From: Bacillota bacterium
GTDB taxonomy: Bacteria; Bacillota; Clostridia; Christensenellales; SZUA-584
DNA: 64,000 bases
Assembly (NCBI GenBank): GCA_023390815.1
Contig: JAEWCC010000049.1
Span: 1-64,000 of the forward strand
Direction of reading: 5' to 3'
The notes below the pieces were generated by a model, which was not told the origin of the DNA, made no database searches, and was given only the letters and a program-made list of their open reading frames with translations. Positions 63,873 through 64,000 of the stretch are shown piece by piece. Made by a program: the position numbers and the translations under genes. How positions within the stretch are numbered: the stretch's first letter is position 1; each line of letters starts with the position of its first letter.

Positions 63873-64000
63873 ATGAACACGTTCAGAAAGAGTATGCCTT
63901 TCCAAAACAACGAGCATACCGGGGCATATGCGGATATCTCGTTTGAAATCACAGGCGCTGTAGAGCTTGGAACGGAAAGCATCCGTTTTGACACGCAGAT
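63873..64000 (+). CDS. Start of an unidentified gene cut by the window end
   Basis: Open from ATG 63873 to the right edge (42 codons): MNTFRKSMPFQNNEH followed by GAYADISFEITGAVELGTESIRF. GGGGGATGGGG is upstream. No signal peptide in the visible part. Too short to assign. Confidence 0.5.
   Translation, partial: MNTFRKSMPFQNNEHTGAYADISFEITGAVELGTESIRFDTQ

Overview
This window is chromosomal DNA from a moderately high-GC, Gram-positive anaerobe-like Firmicute, most plausibly class Clostridia. That is inferred from the gene families present (RemB/YaaB next to gyrB, YwlE arginine phosphatase, single-chain PurL, ANTAR/PII pair, MecA_N-type penicillin-binding protein, strong AGGAGG-type ribosome sites); no rRNA or tRNA gene is present to settle the taxonomy. 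It contains the replication origin: dnaA (minus strand, 56.5-57.9 kb), dnaN, remB, gyrB and gyrA, with DnaA boxes upstream of dnaA and an unwinding-type element between dnaA and dnaN. Genes left of the origin are mostly on the minus strand, which is co-directional with a fork moving leftward from about 57 kb.

Layout. 0-7.5 kb: ftsH, hpt, tilS, mnmG, mnmE (proteolysis, purine salvage, tRNA modification). 7.5-9.8 kb: an ANTAR regulator plus PII operon with an attenuator-like leader, then a divergent ribose-phosphate pyrophosphokinase. 9.9-13.7 kb: an operon of a class B PBP, a GNAT, an FlK-like thioesterase and a PHP phosphoesterase. 13.8-17.1 kb: a membrane protein/XRE/lipoprotein operon controlled by striking palindromes, and a frameshifted RCC1-like lipoprotein. 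17.2-21.1 kb: an operon of an aspartate-semialdehyde sulfurtransferase system (DUF39 protein, NIL-ferredoxin, UPF0280 protein) followed by Sua5/TsaC and YwlE. 21.3-21.9 kb: an AT-rich remnant island. 22-24.4 kb: ychF, a lipoprotein, an exonuclease; then a cluster of intergenic repeats. 24.8-31.1 kb: cyclophilin, a two-component system with an exported partner, a PPOX-type flavoprotein, serA and serC. 31.5-36.4 kb: greA-lysS, a small membrane protein with dusB, and mreB. 36.5-42.7 kb is accessory: a DUF4064-like protein, a UroD-family enzyme behind two LacI-type operators, a large GT-C glycosyltransferase, a collagen-like lipoprotein, a duplicated nadE tail and a low-GC lipoprotein. 42.7-45.8 kb: glutamine-dependent NAD synthetase and a solute-binding-like protein behind a structured leader. 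45.8-59.3 kb: the origin cluster, in which purL and a TVP38-family gene stand where rlbA and recF usually lie, and an NlpC/P60 wall hydrolase upstream of dnaA. 59.5-64 kb: pyrimidine-nucleoside phosphorylase, a GNAT, dapF, cca and a truncated gene at the right edge.

The most interesting items are the compact homocysteine (sulfide assimilation) operon, the ANTAR-PII operon with its leader terminator, the well-resolved bipartite oriC with DnaA-trios, the paired LacI-type operators, the collagen-insert-collagen lipoprotein, and several signs of recombination (nadE tail copy, AraC-type fragment, frameshifted lipoprotein). No CRISPR array, transposase, prophage or unmistakable new defence system was found. 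Functions are read from recognisable motifs in the translated sequence; no database search was possible.
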